DNA from: an uncultured Bacteroidales bacterium
GTDB lineage: Bacteria > Bacteroidota > Bacteroidia > Bacteroidales > Coprobacteraceae
Assembly: GCA_949297285.1 (NCBI GenBank)
Contig: CASFRL010000033.1
Span: 19,808-83,807, forward strand
DNA length: 64,000 bases
Direction of reading: 5' to 3'
Shown: positions 55,677-63,635 of the stretch, in pieces
How the letters are laid out: each line of letters starts with the position of its first letter
Position numbering within the stretch: position 1 is the stretch's first letter
Program-made: the position numbers and the translations under genes
The notes under the pieces: generated by a model
Told to the model about the DNA's origin: nothing
The model's input: the letters and a program-made list of their open reading frames with translations, nothing else
Databases searched by the model: none

Positions 55677-56732
55677 TTAAAATGGAATGCAAAGTTGTTG
55701 TGCTGATTCTTCTGTCGGATGAGAAACGGTCAATCCCAACAAACGAACCGGAGATTTTGTCACATCGACTTCTTTCAGAAGTTTTTTAGCCAAAGGTAAT
55801 ATCTCATCAAGATCGGTTAAGGGGTGATAACATGTTATGCATTTTGTCTTTAAAGAAAAATCGCTGAATCTCACTTTTAACGTGAGCGTATTTCCTTGAA
55901 ATTTTTTATTTGCAATACGCCGAGTCAACTCACATGTGATATGATAAAGTTCTATGATAATTGCCATTTTTCCCGTCAAATCTTTTTCGAAAGTCGTTTC
56001 ACATCCAATCGATTGTCTGATTCTCATGGCTGTTACCGGTCTGTCATCGATACCTCGGGCAAAATTATAGAAAAGATTACCGTTTTTCCCAAAATGTTTA
56101 ACAAGGCTATCCAATGTACATTTCTGTAAATCTGCACCGGTATGAATTCCCAACGAATGCATTTTCTTTCCGGTACTCTTTCCTACACCCCAGAAATACT
56201 CAATAGGAAGAGATGCAATAAAACTTAATGCTCTATCGGGATGAATAACACAAAGCCCATCGGGTTTTCTATAATCAGATGCAATTTTTGCAAGGAATTT
56301 GTTATAAGAAACTCCGGCAGACGCAGTAAGGCCCAAAGTCTCTTTTATTTGTTCCTTTAAAGTTTTGGCTATATCGACAGCCCATTCGATTCTTTTTTTG
56401 TTTTCTGTAACATCAAGAAATGCTTCATCTATAGACAAAGGTTCAATAATATCGGTATATTCTCTGAATATATCATGTATCTGCCTCGAAACATCTTTGT
56501 ACACGCTCATTCGTACTGGCATAAATATCAAATCGGGACAAAGTCTTTTTGCTTTTACCGCAGGCATGGCCGAACGTATACCATATTTCCGTGCCTCATA
56601 ACTGGCCGCAGAGATAACACCTCGGTCTCCGGAATGGCCAACAACCAAAGGCTTTCCTATATATTCCGGATGATCGCGCAATTCTATCGATGCATAAAAT
56701 GCATCCATGTCTATGTGAATTATTTTCTTCAA
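55677..56732 (-). CDS. dinB: DNA polymerase IV
   Basis: A 351-residue Y-family translesion polymerase. Catalytic residues lie in IHIDMDAFYASIE (Asp) and LSIDEAFLDVT (Asp-Glu). Other motifs are AASYEARKYGIRSAMPAVKAKRLCPDL, TASAGVSYNKFLAKIASDYRKPDG, the helix-hairpin-helix FWGVGKSTGKKMHSLGIHTGADL and the little-finger domain with LTLKVRFSDFSLKT. The length equals E. coli DinB. The C-terminus ends QQLCIPF, which resembles a beta-clamp-binding tail (QLxLPF-like). Confidence 0.95.
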   Translation of the reverse strand: MKKIIHIDMDAFYASIELRDHPEYIGKPLVVGHSGDRGVISAASYEARKYGIRSAMPAVKAKRLCPDLIFMPVRMSVYKDVSRQIHDIFREYTDIIEPLSIDEAFLDVTENKKRIEWAVDIAKTLKEQIKETLGLTASAGVSYNKFLAKIASDYRKPDGLCVIHPDRALSFIASLPIEYFWGVGKSTGKKMHSLGIHTGADLQKCTLDSLVKHFGKNGNLFYNFARGIDDRPVTAMRIRQSIGCETTFEKDLTGKMAIIIELYHITCELTRRIANKKFQGNTLTLKVRFSDFSLKTKCITCYHPLTDLDEILPLAKKLLKEVDVTKSPVRLLGLTVSHPTEESAQQLCIPF

Positions 56733-56827
56733 AAAATCGATTTCAATATTTGTGTAAAAATACGGTTTCTGATTCGCTTATGCTATATGATGAATATAAA
56801 AACTTAATAAAAGCTGAAGATAAAGAT

Positions 56828-56835
56828 TATCTTTG
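56828..56835 (+). promoter_or_regulatory. -7 element of the DMT transporter gene
   Basis: TATCTTTG, exact TAnnTTTG, 21 bases before the start at 56856. Confidence 0.6.
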
Positions 56836-56855
56836 CAAACTCTAAACCGAATTTT

Positions 56856-57725
56856 ATGAAAACTAAAATATTGGCAATTCTTGCATGTTTATTGTGGGGA
56901 TCAGCTTTTGCCGGGGCTAAAATAGGGTTCGAATACACCACACCGTTGCACCTATCGGGAATGAGATTTATGTTGGCCGGCCTTTTATTAATACCTTTTC
57001 TTATATATCAGCAAGTCGACTGGAAATCTAATTTGAAAGAGTGGCGATATATGCTGCTGTTTGGCTTTTTACAGACTTTTATACAATATGGATTCTTCTT
57101 TATGGGATTGGATAAAGTCCCGGCTGCCATATCTGCGGTAATTATTGGCGGTGGACCTTTTTTCGTTGCCATCATGGCTCACTTTACCATAAGAGACGAT
57201 CGAATGTCGTTTCGCAAAATCTTTTCTATCATCTTGGGTATGGCGGGAATCGTTTTTATCAGTTTTGCCAAAGGCGAATCTATCGATACCGATGCTTCAT
57301 TTTATTATGGAATCGTATTATTGATTATTAGTAATATCGTAGGAGCTACTACAAATATTATAGTTGCCAAAAACAGGAATAGAGTTTCTCCGATTATGCT
57401 CACCTCTTTTGCCAATTTCTCTGGTGGATTAATCTTGTACATTGTATCATTTTTTACCGAAGATTGGTATATAAAACCATACGAAACAGAATTCTATATC
57501 GCATGGTTGTGGTTATCATTAATACCTGCCGCAGGATTTTCTATTTGGTATTCTTTATTAAAAAAGCCAGAAGTAAAAGTCTCAGAATTGAATATGTGGA
57601 AATTTGTTGTTCCGGTTGCAGGTGTTATTTTAAGTTGGATACTTGTTCCGGGAGAATATCCGGATGTTTATTCAGTCTCGGGTATTCTTATCATAACGAC
57701 CGCTTTATTGATTTTGCAAAAATGA
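56856..57725 (+). CDS. EamA/DMT-family transporter
   Basis: A 289-residue inner-membrane protein with ten predicted helices in two EamA repeats. The first starts MKTKILAILACLLWGSAFAGAKIGFEYTTPLHLSGMRFMLAGLLLIPF; PAAISAVIIGGGPFFVAIMAHFTIRDDRMSFRKIFSIILGMAGIVFI closes it. The second begins near residue 150 (YYGIVLLIISNIVGATTNIIVAKNRNRVSP). The family exports or imports amino acids and other metabolites; the substrate cannot be told. It is a stand-alone gene just before the polysaccharide region. Confidence 0.9.
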   Translation: MKTKILAILACLLWGSAFAGAKIGFEYTTPLHLSGMRFMLAGLLLIPFLIYQQVDWKSNLKEWRYMLLFGFLQTFIQYGFFFMGLDKVPAAISAVIIGGGPFFVAIMAHFTIRDDRMSFRKIFSIILGMAGIVFISFAKGESIDTDASFYYGIVLLIISNIVGATTNIIVAKNRNRVSPIMLTSFANFSGGLILYIVSFFTEDWYIKPYETEFYIAWLWLSLIPAAGFSIWYSLLKKPEVKVSELNMWKFVVPVAGVILSWILVPGEYPDVYSVSGILIITTALLILQK

Positions 57726-57808
57726 ACTATATCGAAAATTTTATTTATAATTATTTGTCTAAACGTTAAAATGACTTTTCCATAATTCTTTATTGCCATA
57801 GAGTTATA

Positions 57809-57816
57809 TATTTTTG
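57809..57816 (+). promoter_or_regulatory. -7 element of the recombinase gene
   Basis: TATTTTTG matches TAnnTTTG, 28 bases before the start codon at 57845. Confidence 0.5.
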
Positions 57817-57844
57817 GTATAATATTTAATTATAGTATAGAATT

Positions 57845-59080
57845 ATGGTTTTTATAAAAGTTAAATTACGACATTCAACTGCTCCTCAAAAGCCCGGGAC
57901 AGTATTTTATTTATTGCGCAAAGGGGGAAAGTCTGTGAGACTTGTTACAGAGTATAAATTGTTTCCGGATGAATGGAACGAAAAAGAACAATCAGTTGTT
58001 TTTCATGAAAAGCAACATAGTCCGGATGTAAAAGATATAGATGCTCGAATAAAAAACGACATAAATGTTTTGCAAAATATCATCGGGAAATTACCACCAG
58101 ACACTTCGATAAAAAATATTGCAGAAACATTCCAAACGTGCATAAAGAAGCAATATTTTCTCGCTTTTATAGATGATCAAATACATGATCTAATAAAAAG
58201 CAGTGCTTGGGGTACAGCCCGAAATTATCGATGTGCAAGAAATAGTTTTGCTACATTTTTAAATAATCGAGATATATCCATTTATTCGATGACAGAAACG
58301 CTTATTCTCGAATACGACTCTTGGTTAAAAAAAAGAGGAATTACCAGAAATTCAATATCTTTTTATATGCGCATATTGCGTTCTGTTTATAATAAAGCCG
58401 CTGAAGAACTGTTTTTCGATTCAGAACATTTGTTCGGAAAAGTATATACCGGAATTGATCGCACCCGTAAGAGAGCTGTAAATGAAGAAACTATTATTCA
58501 ATTAAAGAATCTTAATCTATCAGAATACAAAACATTAAGTTATGCACGGGATATATTTATATTTAGTTTTTATACACGAGGGATGGCTTTTGTCGATATC
58601 GCATATTTGAAAAAAAACTGTATAAAAAATGGCTCTATACGCTATATTCGCCACAAAACAGGACAAATTATTAATATCCGTATAGAATCGTGCATGGAAA
58701 AAATCATGAATCGATATCATACAAAAAACGATTACATATTTCCGATTATTACCTCTTCGGATGAAAATATCGCCTACAAGCAGTATCAAAACTCTTTGAG
58801 CTATTATAATAAACAACTCAAAAAGATTTCCATATTGTTGGGGTTATCATCTCCACTAACATCGTATACGGCTCGTCATACATGGGCGACAGCTGCACGA
58901 AACAAAAATATTCCTCTTTCCGTTATAAGTGCCGGAATGGGGCATACATCAGAAAAAACTACACAAATATATTTAGCCTCTTTAGACAATTCTATCATAG
59001 ACGAAGCCAATAAGTTCATTATCAACTCATTGTATCATATAGAAGATGAGTGTAGAGAAAAAGAAATACACGAAATATAG
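57845..59080 (+). CDS. tyrosine-type site-specific recombinase, probable promoter invertase
   Basis: A 411-residue tyrosine recombinase. An N-terminal arm-binding region (about 1-95, FYLLRKGGKSVRLVTEYKLFPDEWNE) is followed by a SAM-like core-binding domain (about 105-200, AWGTARNYRCARNSFATFLNNRDISIYSMTE) and the catalytic domain. Active-site residues are Arg in FYTRGMAF (~245), Arg-His in SYTARHTWATAA (~344), His in AGMGHTSEKTTQIYLASL and the nucleophile Tyr in QIYLASL. Its stop is 19 bases before the left 25-bp inverted repeat of the invertible segment, and it is transcribed toward upxY. This arrangement is typical of Bacteroidales recombinases that flip the adjacent polysaccharide promoter. 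Confidence 0.92.
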   Translation: MVFIKVKLRHSTAPQKPGTVFYLLRKGGKSVRLVTEYKLFPDEWNEKEQSVVFHEKQHSPDVKDIDARIKNDINVLQNIIGKLPPDTSIKNIAETFQTCIKKQYFLAFIDDQIHDLIKSSAWGTARNYRCARNSFATFLNNRDISIYSMTETLILEYDSWLKKRGITRNSISFYMRILRSVYNKAAEELFFDSEHLFGKVYTGIDRTRKRAVNEETIIQLKNLNLSEYKTLSYARDIFIFSFYTRGMAFVDIAYLKKNCIKNGSIRYIRHKTGQIINIRIESCMEKIMNRYHTKNDYIFPIITSSDENIAYKQYQNSLSYYNKQLKKISILLGLSSPLTSYTARHTWATAARNKNIPLSVISAGMGHTSEKTTQIYLASLDNSIIDEANKFIINSLYHIEDECREKEIHEI

Positions 59081-59099
59081 AAATTGTCTGGCATATCTA

Positions 59100-59124
59100 T
59101 TTCTATCACAGAAGTAGGACTTAA
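59100..59124 (+). repeat. left inverted repeat (IR-L) of the invertible promoter segment
   Basis: 25 bases starting TTTCTATCACAGAAGTAGG and ending ACTTAA, perfectly complementary to 59470-59494. Probable recombinase crossover site. Confidence 0.92.
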
Positions 59125-59469
59125 GTGTAATTTAAAACTTATAATATTGATTAATAGTATATTATATGCGTTTCTAATTTACCTAAATCTTTTTTTTTAT
59201 AGCATATTGAAACCATATATTGTTGATAGATAAATATTTAAAAATGATTATTGAGTTATCTTTTTATCGTGCTGATTTTCAATGTAATAAAGACATCCAT
59301 GAATTTAAAAATTCATCCTTGATCCTATAAAAAATAATCCGCATTATATTAAAAATTCAAATTTTTGACATATAGAAATATTTGATTTATCAATAGAAAT
59401 AATTTTTGCCATAAAAAATATTTACTATTTATTGGGAAAATAAGTTTATTTATCTAAATTTGAACCCGT
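59125..59469. promoter_or_regulatory. 345-bp invertible DNA segment carrying the polysaccharide promoter
   Basis: The segment lies between perfect 25-bp inverted repeats, next to a tyrosine recombinase gene and upstream of upxY. It contains no ORF. One TAnnTTTG promoter was found, at the right end facing right. No CAAAnnTA (minus-strand -7) was seen near the left end, so the segment carries a single outward promoter. In the given orientation the downstream operon should be ON; inversion would point the promoter at the recombinase 3' end and switch it OFF. Confidence 0.88.
59431..59462 (+). promoter_or_regulatory. invertible promoter of the polysaccharide operon
   Basis: ATTG (59431-59434) and TAAATTTG (59455-59462), spacer 20, match the -33/-7 arrangement. 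Transcription would start near 59469, at the inner edge of the right inverted repeat. Confidence 0.75.
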
Positions 59470-59494
59470 TTAAGTCCTACTTCTGTGATAGAAA
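59470..59494 (-). repeat. right inverted repeat (IR-R) of the invertible promoter segment
   Basis: Perfect 25-base inverted copy of 59100-59124: plus strand reads TTAAGTCCTACTTCTGTGA through TAGAAA. Confidence 0.92.
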
Positions 59495-59547
59495 CAGGAT
59501 TTAGAGCTGAAGATATTTTTATATTATACAGCCAAACATTTGATAAT

Positions 59548-59567
59548 CAAAAATTTATAAATTTTTG
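59548..59567. repeat. 20-bp perfect AT palindrome in the leader
   Basis: CAAAAATTTA directly followed by TAAATTTTTG. In RNA it would give a weak A-U hairpin. Confidence 0.55.
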
Positions 59568-59644
59568 GTGTCCCTAAGGAATGCTTTATTGTGTTTAGAA
59601 TAAATGTCGTTGTAGTTATTTTTATTTATTATTTAAATTTAGAA

Positions 59645-59772
59645 AAATAATCTCTGGTATAAAATAAATTACACATCTAAAATATTATCAAGAAAAATTT
59701 CGATGCGAATCGCGATCATCTTTCGGATATGAGAATATCCTTAATAATCCCTTATTATACCAGAGATTATTT
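59645..59772 (+). promoter_or_regulatory. large leader stem-loop just upstream of upxY
   Basis: AAATAATCTCTGGTATAA (59645-59662) pairs perfectly with TTATACCAGAGATTATTT (59755-59772). The enclosed 92 bases contain a second perfect hairpin with a GNRA loop, GGATAT-GAGA-ATATCC (59725-59740). The 3' arm ends 12 bases before the TTG start of upxY and so can influence its translation or transcript elongation. Confidence 0.65.
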
Positions 59773-59784
59773 ACAATAAAAAAA

Positions 59785-60345
59785 TTGGAGCAAAAAACAA
59801 ATATAAAATTGAAAGAACAAGATACTGTAACATGGTATGCATTACGCGTTACATATAGTCGAGAGATGATACTTAAAGAATATCTCGATCGTCATGATAT
59901 TGAAAATTTTGTACCGATGCATTATGAAAGCACGGATATAGGAGCTAAAAAATCACGAAAATTAGTACCCATTATACACAATTTAGTTTTTGTCCGTTCG
60001 ACAAAAAAATGTATAGATAGTTTCAAGGCAGAATTGGAAAGCCGTTTGCCTATTCGATATATTATGGACAAAGCTCGTTGTTGCCCTATCATTATTCCAG
60101 ATAAACAAATGCAAGATTTCATTGCGGTTTCAGGTACATATGATGATCAACTTATATACCTCGACCCGGTTTCGGTAGTTCTGAAAAAAGGAGATCGGGT
60201 TCGTATTACCGGAGGAATATTTTCCGGAGTAGAAGGCGTATTTGTACGGATCAAAGGTGATAGGAGAGTCGTTGTTTCTATACAAGGAATTATGGCAGTA
60301 GCAACAGCATTTGTGCATCCTTCATTGATAGAAAAAATAAAATAA
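59785..60345 (+). CDS. UpxY-family transcription antiterminator (NusG-like)
   Basis: A 186-residue specialised NusG paralogue that lets RNA polymerase read through the leader of its own polysaccharide operon. The NGN domain (about 14-115) starts with WYALRVTYSREMILKEYLDRHDIENFVPMHYE; the KOW region follows at about 130-165 (VVLKKGDRVRITGGIFSGVEGVFVRIKGDRRVVVSIQG). The only reasonable start is TTG at 59785, since no in-frame ATG lies between it and the conserved WYALRV. The export gene follows after 16 bases. No upxZ-like gene lies behind it. Confidence 0.9.
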   Translation: MEQKTNIKLKEQDTVTWYALRVTYSREMILKEYLDRHDIENFVPMHYESTDIGAKKSRKLVPIIHNLVFVRSTKKCIDSFKAELESRLPIRYIMDKARCCPIIIPDKQMQDFIAVSGTYDDQLIYLDPVSVVLKKGDRVRITGGIFSGVEGVFVRIKGDRRVVVSIQGIMAVATAFVHPSLIEKIK

Positions 60346-60361
60346 CAAGAATTAATAGAAT

Positions 60362-61180
60362 ATGAACAAAGTAATGAGATTTATGCAAATCAGACATATT
60401 GCAAGAATGGTATTTTTTCTTGCTCTCTTTGCCTCATGCGATTCTTCTAAAAAGATCGTATATTTTCAAGATCTCAAACCGGGAACAGCAGAGCAATTAC
60501 TATCCTCGGCCCAAATAAAATTCCGTCCGGAAGATAAACTGACAATCGTTGTCAGCAGTAAAGACCCTCAATTAGCAAGTTTATTCAACTTGCCAATTGC
60601 CTCTTTTCGGGCCGGATTAGCGTCCAATTCCCAAAGTATGAGTCAAGAAATGTCTGCTTATACCGTCGATTCCCAAGGGTATATAGATTTCCCTGTATTG
60701 GGGAAAATTCAGGTAGGAGAGATGACCCGTTCTGAATTGGCCGAATACATTAAAAATCGGCTTATCAAAGAGAATTTGATAAAGGACCCGGTTGTCACTG
60801 TTGAATATGTGAATCTCAGCGTGTTTGTATTGGGTGAAGTTAACAAACCGGGACGTATAAATATAGATCGAGATAAAATAACAATTATCGATGCTATCAG
60901 TATGGCCGGAGATCTCACAATTTACGGAAAACGAAGTCCGGTTTATGTTCTGCGAAAAGACGGAAATAAAGAAATTTCTTACCAACTCGATTTATGTTCG
61001 GCAGAACAGGTATATTCTTCACCGGCATATTATTTGCAACAAAACGATGTAATATATGTCGAGCCCAATTCTGTCCGGGCACGTCAATCGACGATAAACG
61101 GCAACAATGTCCGCTCAACATCTTTCTGGATGTCATTAGCATCTCTACTTACTACGATCACTGTACTTATTGTTAAATAA
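60362..61180 (+). CDS. polysaccharide biosynthesis/export lipoprotein (Wza-like)
   Basis: A 272-residue outer-membrane polysaccharide export protein. The signal peptide ends in the lipobox LFASC (residue ~26). The Poly_export domain (about 40-145) has SSAQIKFRPEDKLTIVVSSKDPQLASLFNLP and YTVDSQGYIDFPVLGKIQVGEMTRSELAEYI. The SLBB domain follows (VSVFVLGEVNKPGRINIDRDKITIIDAISMAGDLTIYGKRSPVYVLR). A C-terminal hydrophobic helix (SFWMSLASLLTTITVLIVK) would span the outer membrane. It works with the next gene. Confidence 0.93.
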   Translation: MNKVMRFMQIRHIARMVFFLALFASCDSSKKIVYFQDLKPGTAEQLLSSAQIKFRPEDKLTIVVSSKDPQLASLFNLPIASFRAGLASNSQSMSQEMSAYTVDSQGYIDFPVLGKIQVGEMTRSELAEYIKNRLIKENLIKDPVVTVEYVNLSVFVLGEVNKPGRINIDRDKITIIDAISMAGDLTIYGKRSPVYVLRKDGNKEISYQLDLCSAEQVYSSPAYYLQQNDVIYVEPNSVRARQSTINGNNVRSTSFWMSLASLLTTITVLIVK

Positions 61181-61203
61181 AATAACGATTCAGATTTAAA
61201 TAT

Positions 61204-63609
61204 ATGGCTGCAATTCAAAACGGTTCGAAACCGAAGCAATCTGAGGATTTTATGCGAATACAAGATTTACTTTCCCTTTGTATGTCAAATTGGTATTGGT
61301 TTGCCTTTTCTTTACTGATAACATTAGGGATTGCCATTTTGTATATTAAAGTAACGCCACCGGTATATACCCGTTCGGCATCTATTCTTATCAAGGAAGA
61401 CTCGAATGGTAAGTCGCTATCTTCCGATGTCGGTTCATTCGCCGACTTAGGGCTGATTCAAGCGAATACGAATGTTAATAACGAAATTATTTCTTTACGA
61501 TCGCCTTCACTTATGACCGATGTCGTAAAACGATTGCATCTGAATATAGATTACCACGTCGACGGGAGCTTTTATCGCGAAGTATTATACGGACGTTCAT
61601 TACCAATAAATGTATCGATAAACTCTTCGAATGATGAATCGTTGGCTTTAACGGTAAAAATTTTGGCAGACAGTCTTGTCGAGTTATCCGATTTTTTCAG
61701 AAATGGAGAGAGCGTGTCTGACAAATTGATAAAAGGAAAATTACGGGAAACGATTGTTTCTCCTATTGGAGATATAACAGTATCCCCGACCTCTTACTAT
61801 ACAGCACAGTTTACCCGGCCGATTTACGTCTCTTTTTCACCCATACATGATGCAACACTCCGTTATATGCCCAATCTTTCCGTTGCATTGAATGATGAGA
61901 AATCCACAGTCGTAGATTTATCGTTCAAAGATGTTTCGGTACAACGTGCCGAAGATATTTTGAATACGTTAATCGCCGTATATAATGAAAATTGGGTAAA
62001 AGACAAAAACCAAATTGCCGTCAGCACCTCATTATTTATCAATGAACGGTTAGCCGTTATCGAAAAAGAGTTGGGCAATGTTGATGAAGACATATCTTCG
62101 TATAAAAGCGAGCATCTTCTACCGGACGTACAAGCTGCTTCTAACATGTATATGACGCAAGTCAGCGAAACCGATGCACAGTTATTGGCACTGAACAATC
62201 AACTTTATATGGCCCGCTATATACGCAACTATTTAGAAAGTGAGACAAACGAATATCAGCTTTTACCGGCCAATACGGGCATAGAGAGTTCTAATCTCGA
62301 AAATCAGATTACAGAATACAACAATAAACTACTTCAACGGAATAGTTTAGTTGCAAACAGTAGTGAGCAAAATCCTTTGGTGCTTGATCTCGATCACGCT
62401 TTAACTTCCATTCGCAAAGCCATACTCTCGTCTATCGACAACTTAGTGGTTACGTTAAATGCACAAATAAAAAATTTGGAAAACAGCGGTCAACAGACGA
62501 CAGCCCGCATTGCCGAAAATCCGTCACAAGCCAAATATTTACTATCTGTCGAGCGGCAACAAAAAGTAAAAGAGTCTCTTTATCTTTATCTGCTCCAAAA
62601 GCGAGAAGAGAACGAACTTTCTCAAGCATTTACGGCATATAATACCCGCGTCATTACATCCGCAGGCGGTAGTATGTTGCCTACAGCTCCGTTGAAAAAG
62701 AATATTCTGTTGGTCGCTTTTGCTATTGGGCTATTGATACCGGCCATTATATTATTTATCATAGAAACTACAAACACAAAAGTACGTGGGCGTAAAGACT
62801 TGGAGAATATGTCGATACCTTTTGTCGGTGAAATTCCGTTAGTCAGTCGTCAAGAAAGGAAATTCCCTCTATTCCATAAAAAGGAATCTTTAAAAACTTT
62901 TGATCAAATAGTCGTCAAAGAAAAAAGTCAAGATCTTATCAATGAGGCTTTTCGGGTGGTGCGTACCAATCTCGAATTTATGTTGGGAAAAGAAAAAGCT
63001 GCACGTGTCATCATGACTTCATCGGCAAATCCGGGTAGTGGTAAAACATTTATTACCATAAATCTGGCAAAAAGTTTGGCTATCAAAGGGAAAAAGGTTT
63101 TGGTTATAGACCTCGACTTGAGAAGAGCCTCCTTAAGTTCATTGATAGCTTCACCCCGGGTGGGTATTTCCAATTATTTGAGCGGACAAATAGAAAACTT
63201 CTCAGAAATTGTTGTCAGAGGTAAACTATATCCGCAATTAGATATAATACCGGTAGGTACAATTCCCCCGAATCCAACGGAATTGTTATTCGATCAACGT
63301 TTAGAGCAGATGCTGAATACGCTGAAATCAGAATATGACTGTATATTTCTCGATTGTCCTCCGGTTGAGATTGTAGCCGATGCCTCTATTATCAATAAAT
63401 TTTCAGATATGATGCTGTTCGTCGTTCGAGCAGGATTGTTAGAACGCAACATGCTTCCTGAGATAGAAAATTTCTATGTCGATCAGAAGTATAAGAATAT
63501 GTCTGTTATTTTAAACGGGACATCCGATGCATACGGACATTACGGATACCGTTACGGCTATAGATATGGCTACCATTATGGTTATGGTAACGGCTACTCA
63601 AAAAAGTAA
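61204..63609 (+). CDS. Wzc-like polysaccharide co-polymerase with bacterial tyrosine kinase domain
   Basis: An 801-residue inner-membrane protein. A Wzz-type domain with TM1 (~30-49) is followed by a long periplasmic coiled-coil region with GNVR-like segments, then TM2 (~500-520, LLVAFAIGLLIPAIILFII). The cytoplasmic BY-kinase domain (~575-780) has Walker A SSANPGSGKTFITINLAKSLA, Walker A' VLVIDLDLRRASLS and Walker B CIFLDCPPVEIVADA. The C-terminal tail has ten tyrosines in about 26 residues (YGHYGYRYGYRYGYHYGYG). Autophosphorylation of such tails controls polymer length and export. Confidence 0.95.
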   Translation: MAAIQNGSKPKQSEDFMRIQDLLSLCMSNWYWFAFSLLITLGIAILYIKVTPPVYTRSASILIKEDSNGKSLSSDVGSFADLGLIQANTNVNNEIISLRSPSLMTDVVKRLHLNIDYHVDGSFYREVLYGRSLPINVSINSSNDESLALTVKILADSLVELSDFFRNGESVSDKLIKGKLRETIVSPIGDITVSPTSYYTAQFTRPIYVSFSPIHDATLRYMPNLSVALNDEKSTVVDLSFKDVSVQRAEDILNTLIAVYNENWVKDKNQIAVSTSLFINERLAVIEKELGNVDEDISSYKSEHLLPDVQAASNMYMTQVSETDAQLLALNNQLYMARYIRNYLESETNEYQLLPANTGIESSNLENQITEYNNKLLQRNSLVANSSEQNPLVLDLDHALTSIRKAILSSIDNLVVTLNAQIKNLENSGQQTTARIAENPSQAKYLLSVERQQKVKESLYLYLLQKREENELSQAFTAYNTRVITSAGGSMLPTAPLKKNILLVAFAIGLLIPAIILFIIETTNTKVRGRKDLENMSIPFVGEIPLVSRQERKFPLFHKKESLKTFDQIVVKEKSQDLINEAFRVVRTNLEFMLGKEKAARVIMTSSANPGSGKTFITINLAKSLAIKGKKVLVIDLDLRRASLSSLIASPRVGISNYLSGQIENFSEIVVRGKLYPQLDIIPVGTIPPNPTELLFDQRLEQMLNTLKSEYDCIFLDCPPVEIVADASIINKFSDMMLFVVRAGLLERNMLPEIENFYVDQKYKNMSVILNGTSDAYGHYGYRYGYRYGYHYGYGNGYSKK

Positions 63610-63635
63610 ATATTAATATAACAAACACATAAAAA

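Larger units (their letters stand above)
59495..59784 (+). promoter_or_regulatory. long structured leader of the upxY operon
   Basis: About 290 bases of untranslated leader between the invertible promoter and upxY. It contains a 20-bp palindrome (59548-59567) and a large stem-loop directly before the upxY start. Leaders of this kind are where UpxY-type antiterminators act in Bacteroides polysaccharide operons. Confidence 0.6.

Noticed and set aside
59299..59366. Small palindromes inside the invertible segment (ATGAATTT/AAATTCAT; AAAAATT/AATTTTT)
   Set aside because: Short A/T-only or nearly so, expected by chance in DNA of this composition.
57845..59494. Possible integrated mobile element or prophage, because of the integrase-type gene
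   Set aside because: No attachment-site direct repeats, transfer genes or phage genes are present, and the recombinase sits beside an invertible promoter, which explains it better.
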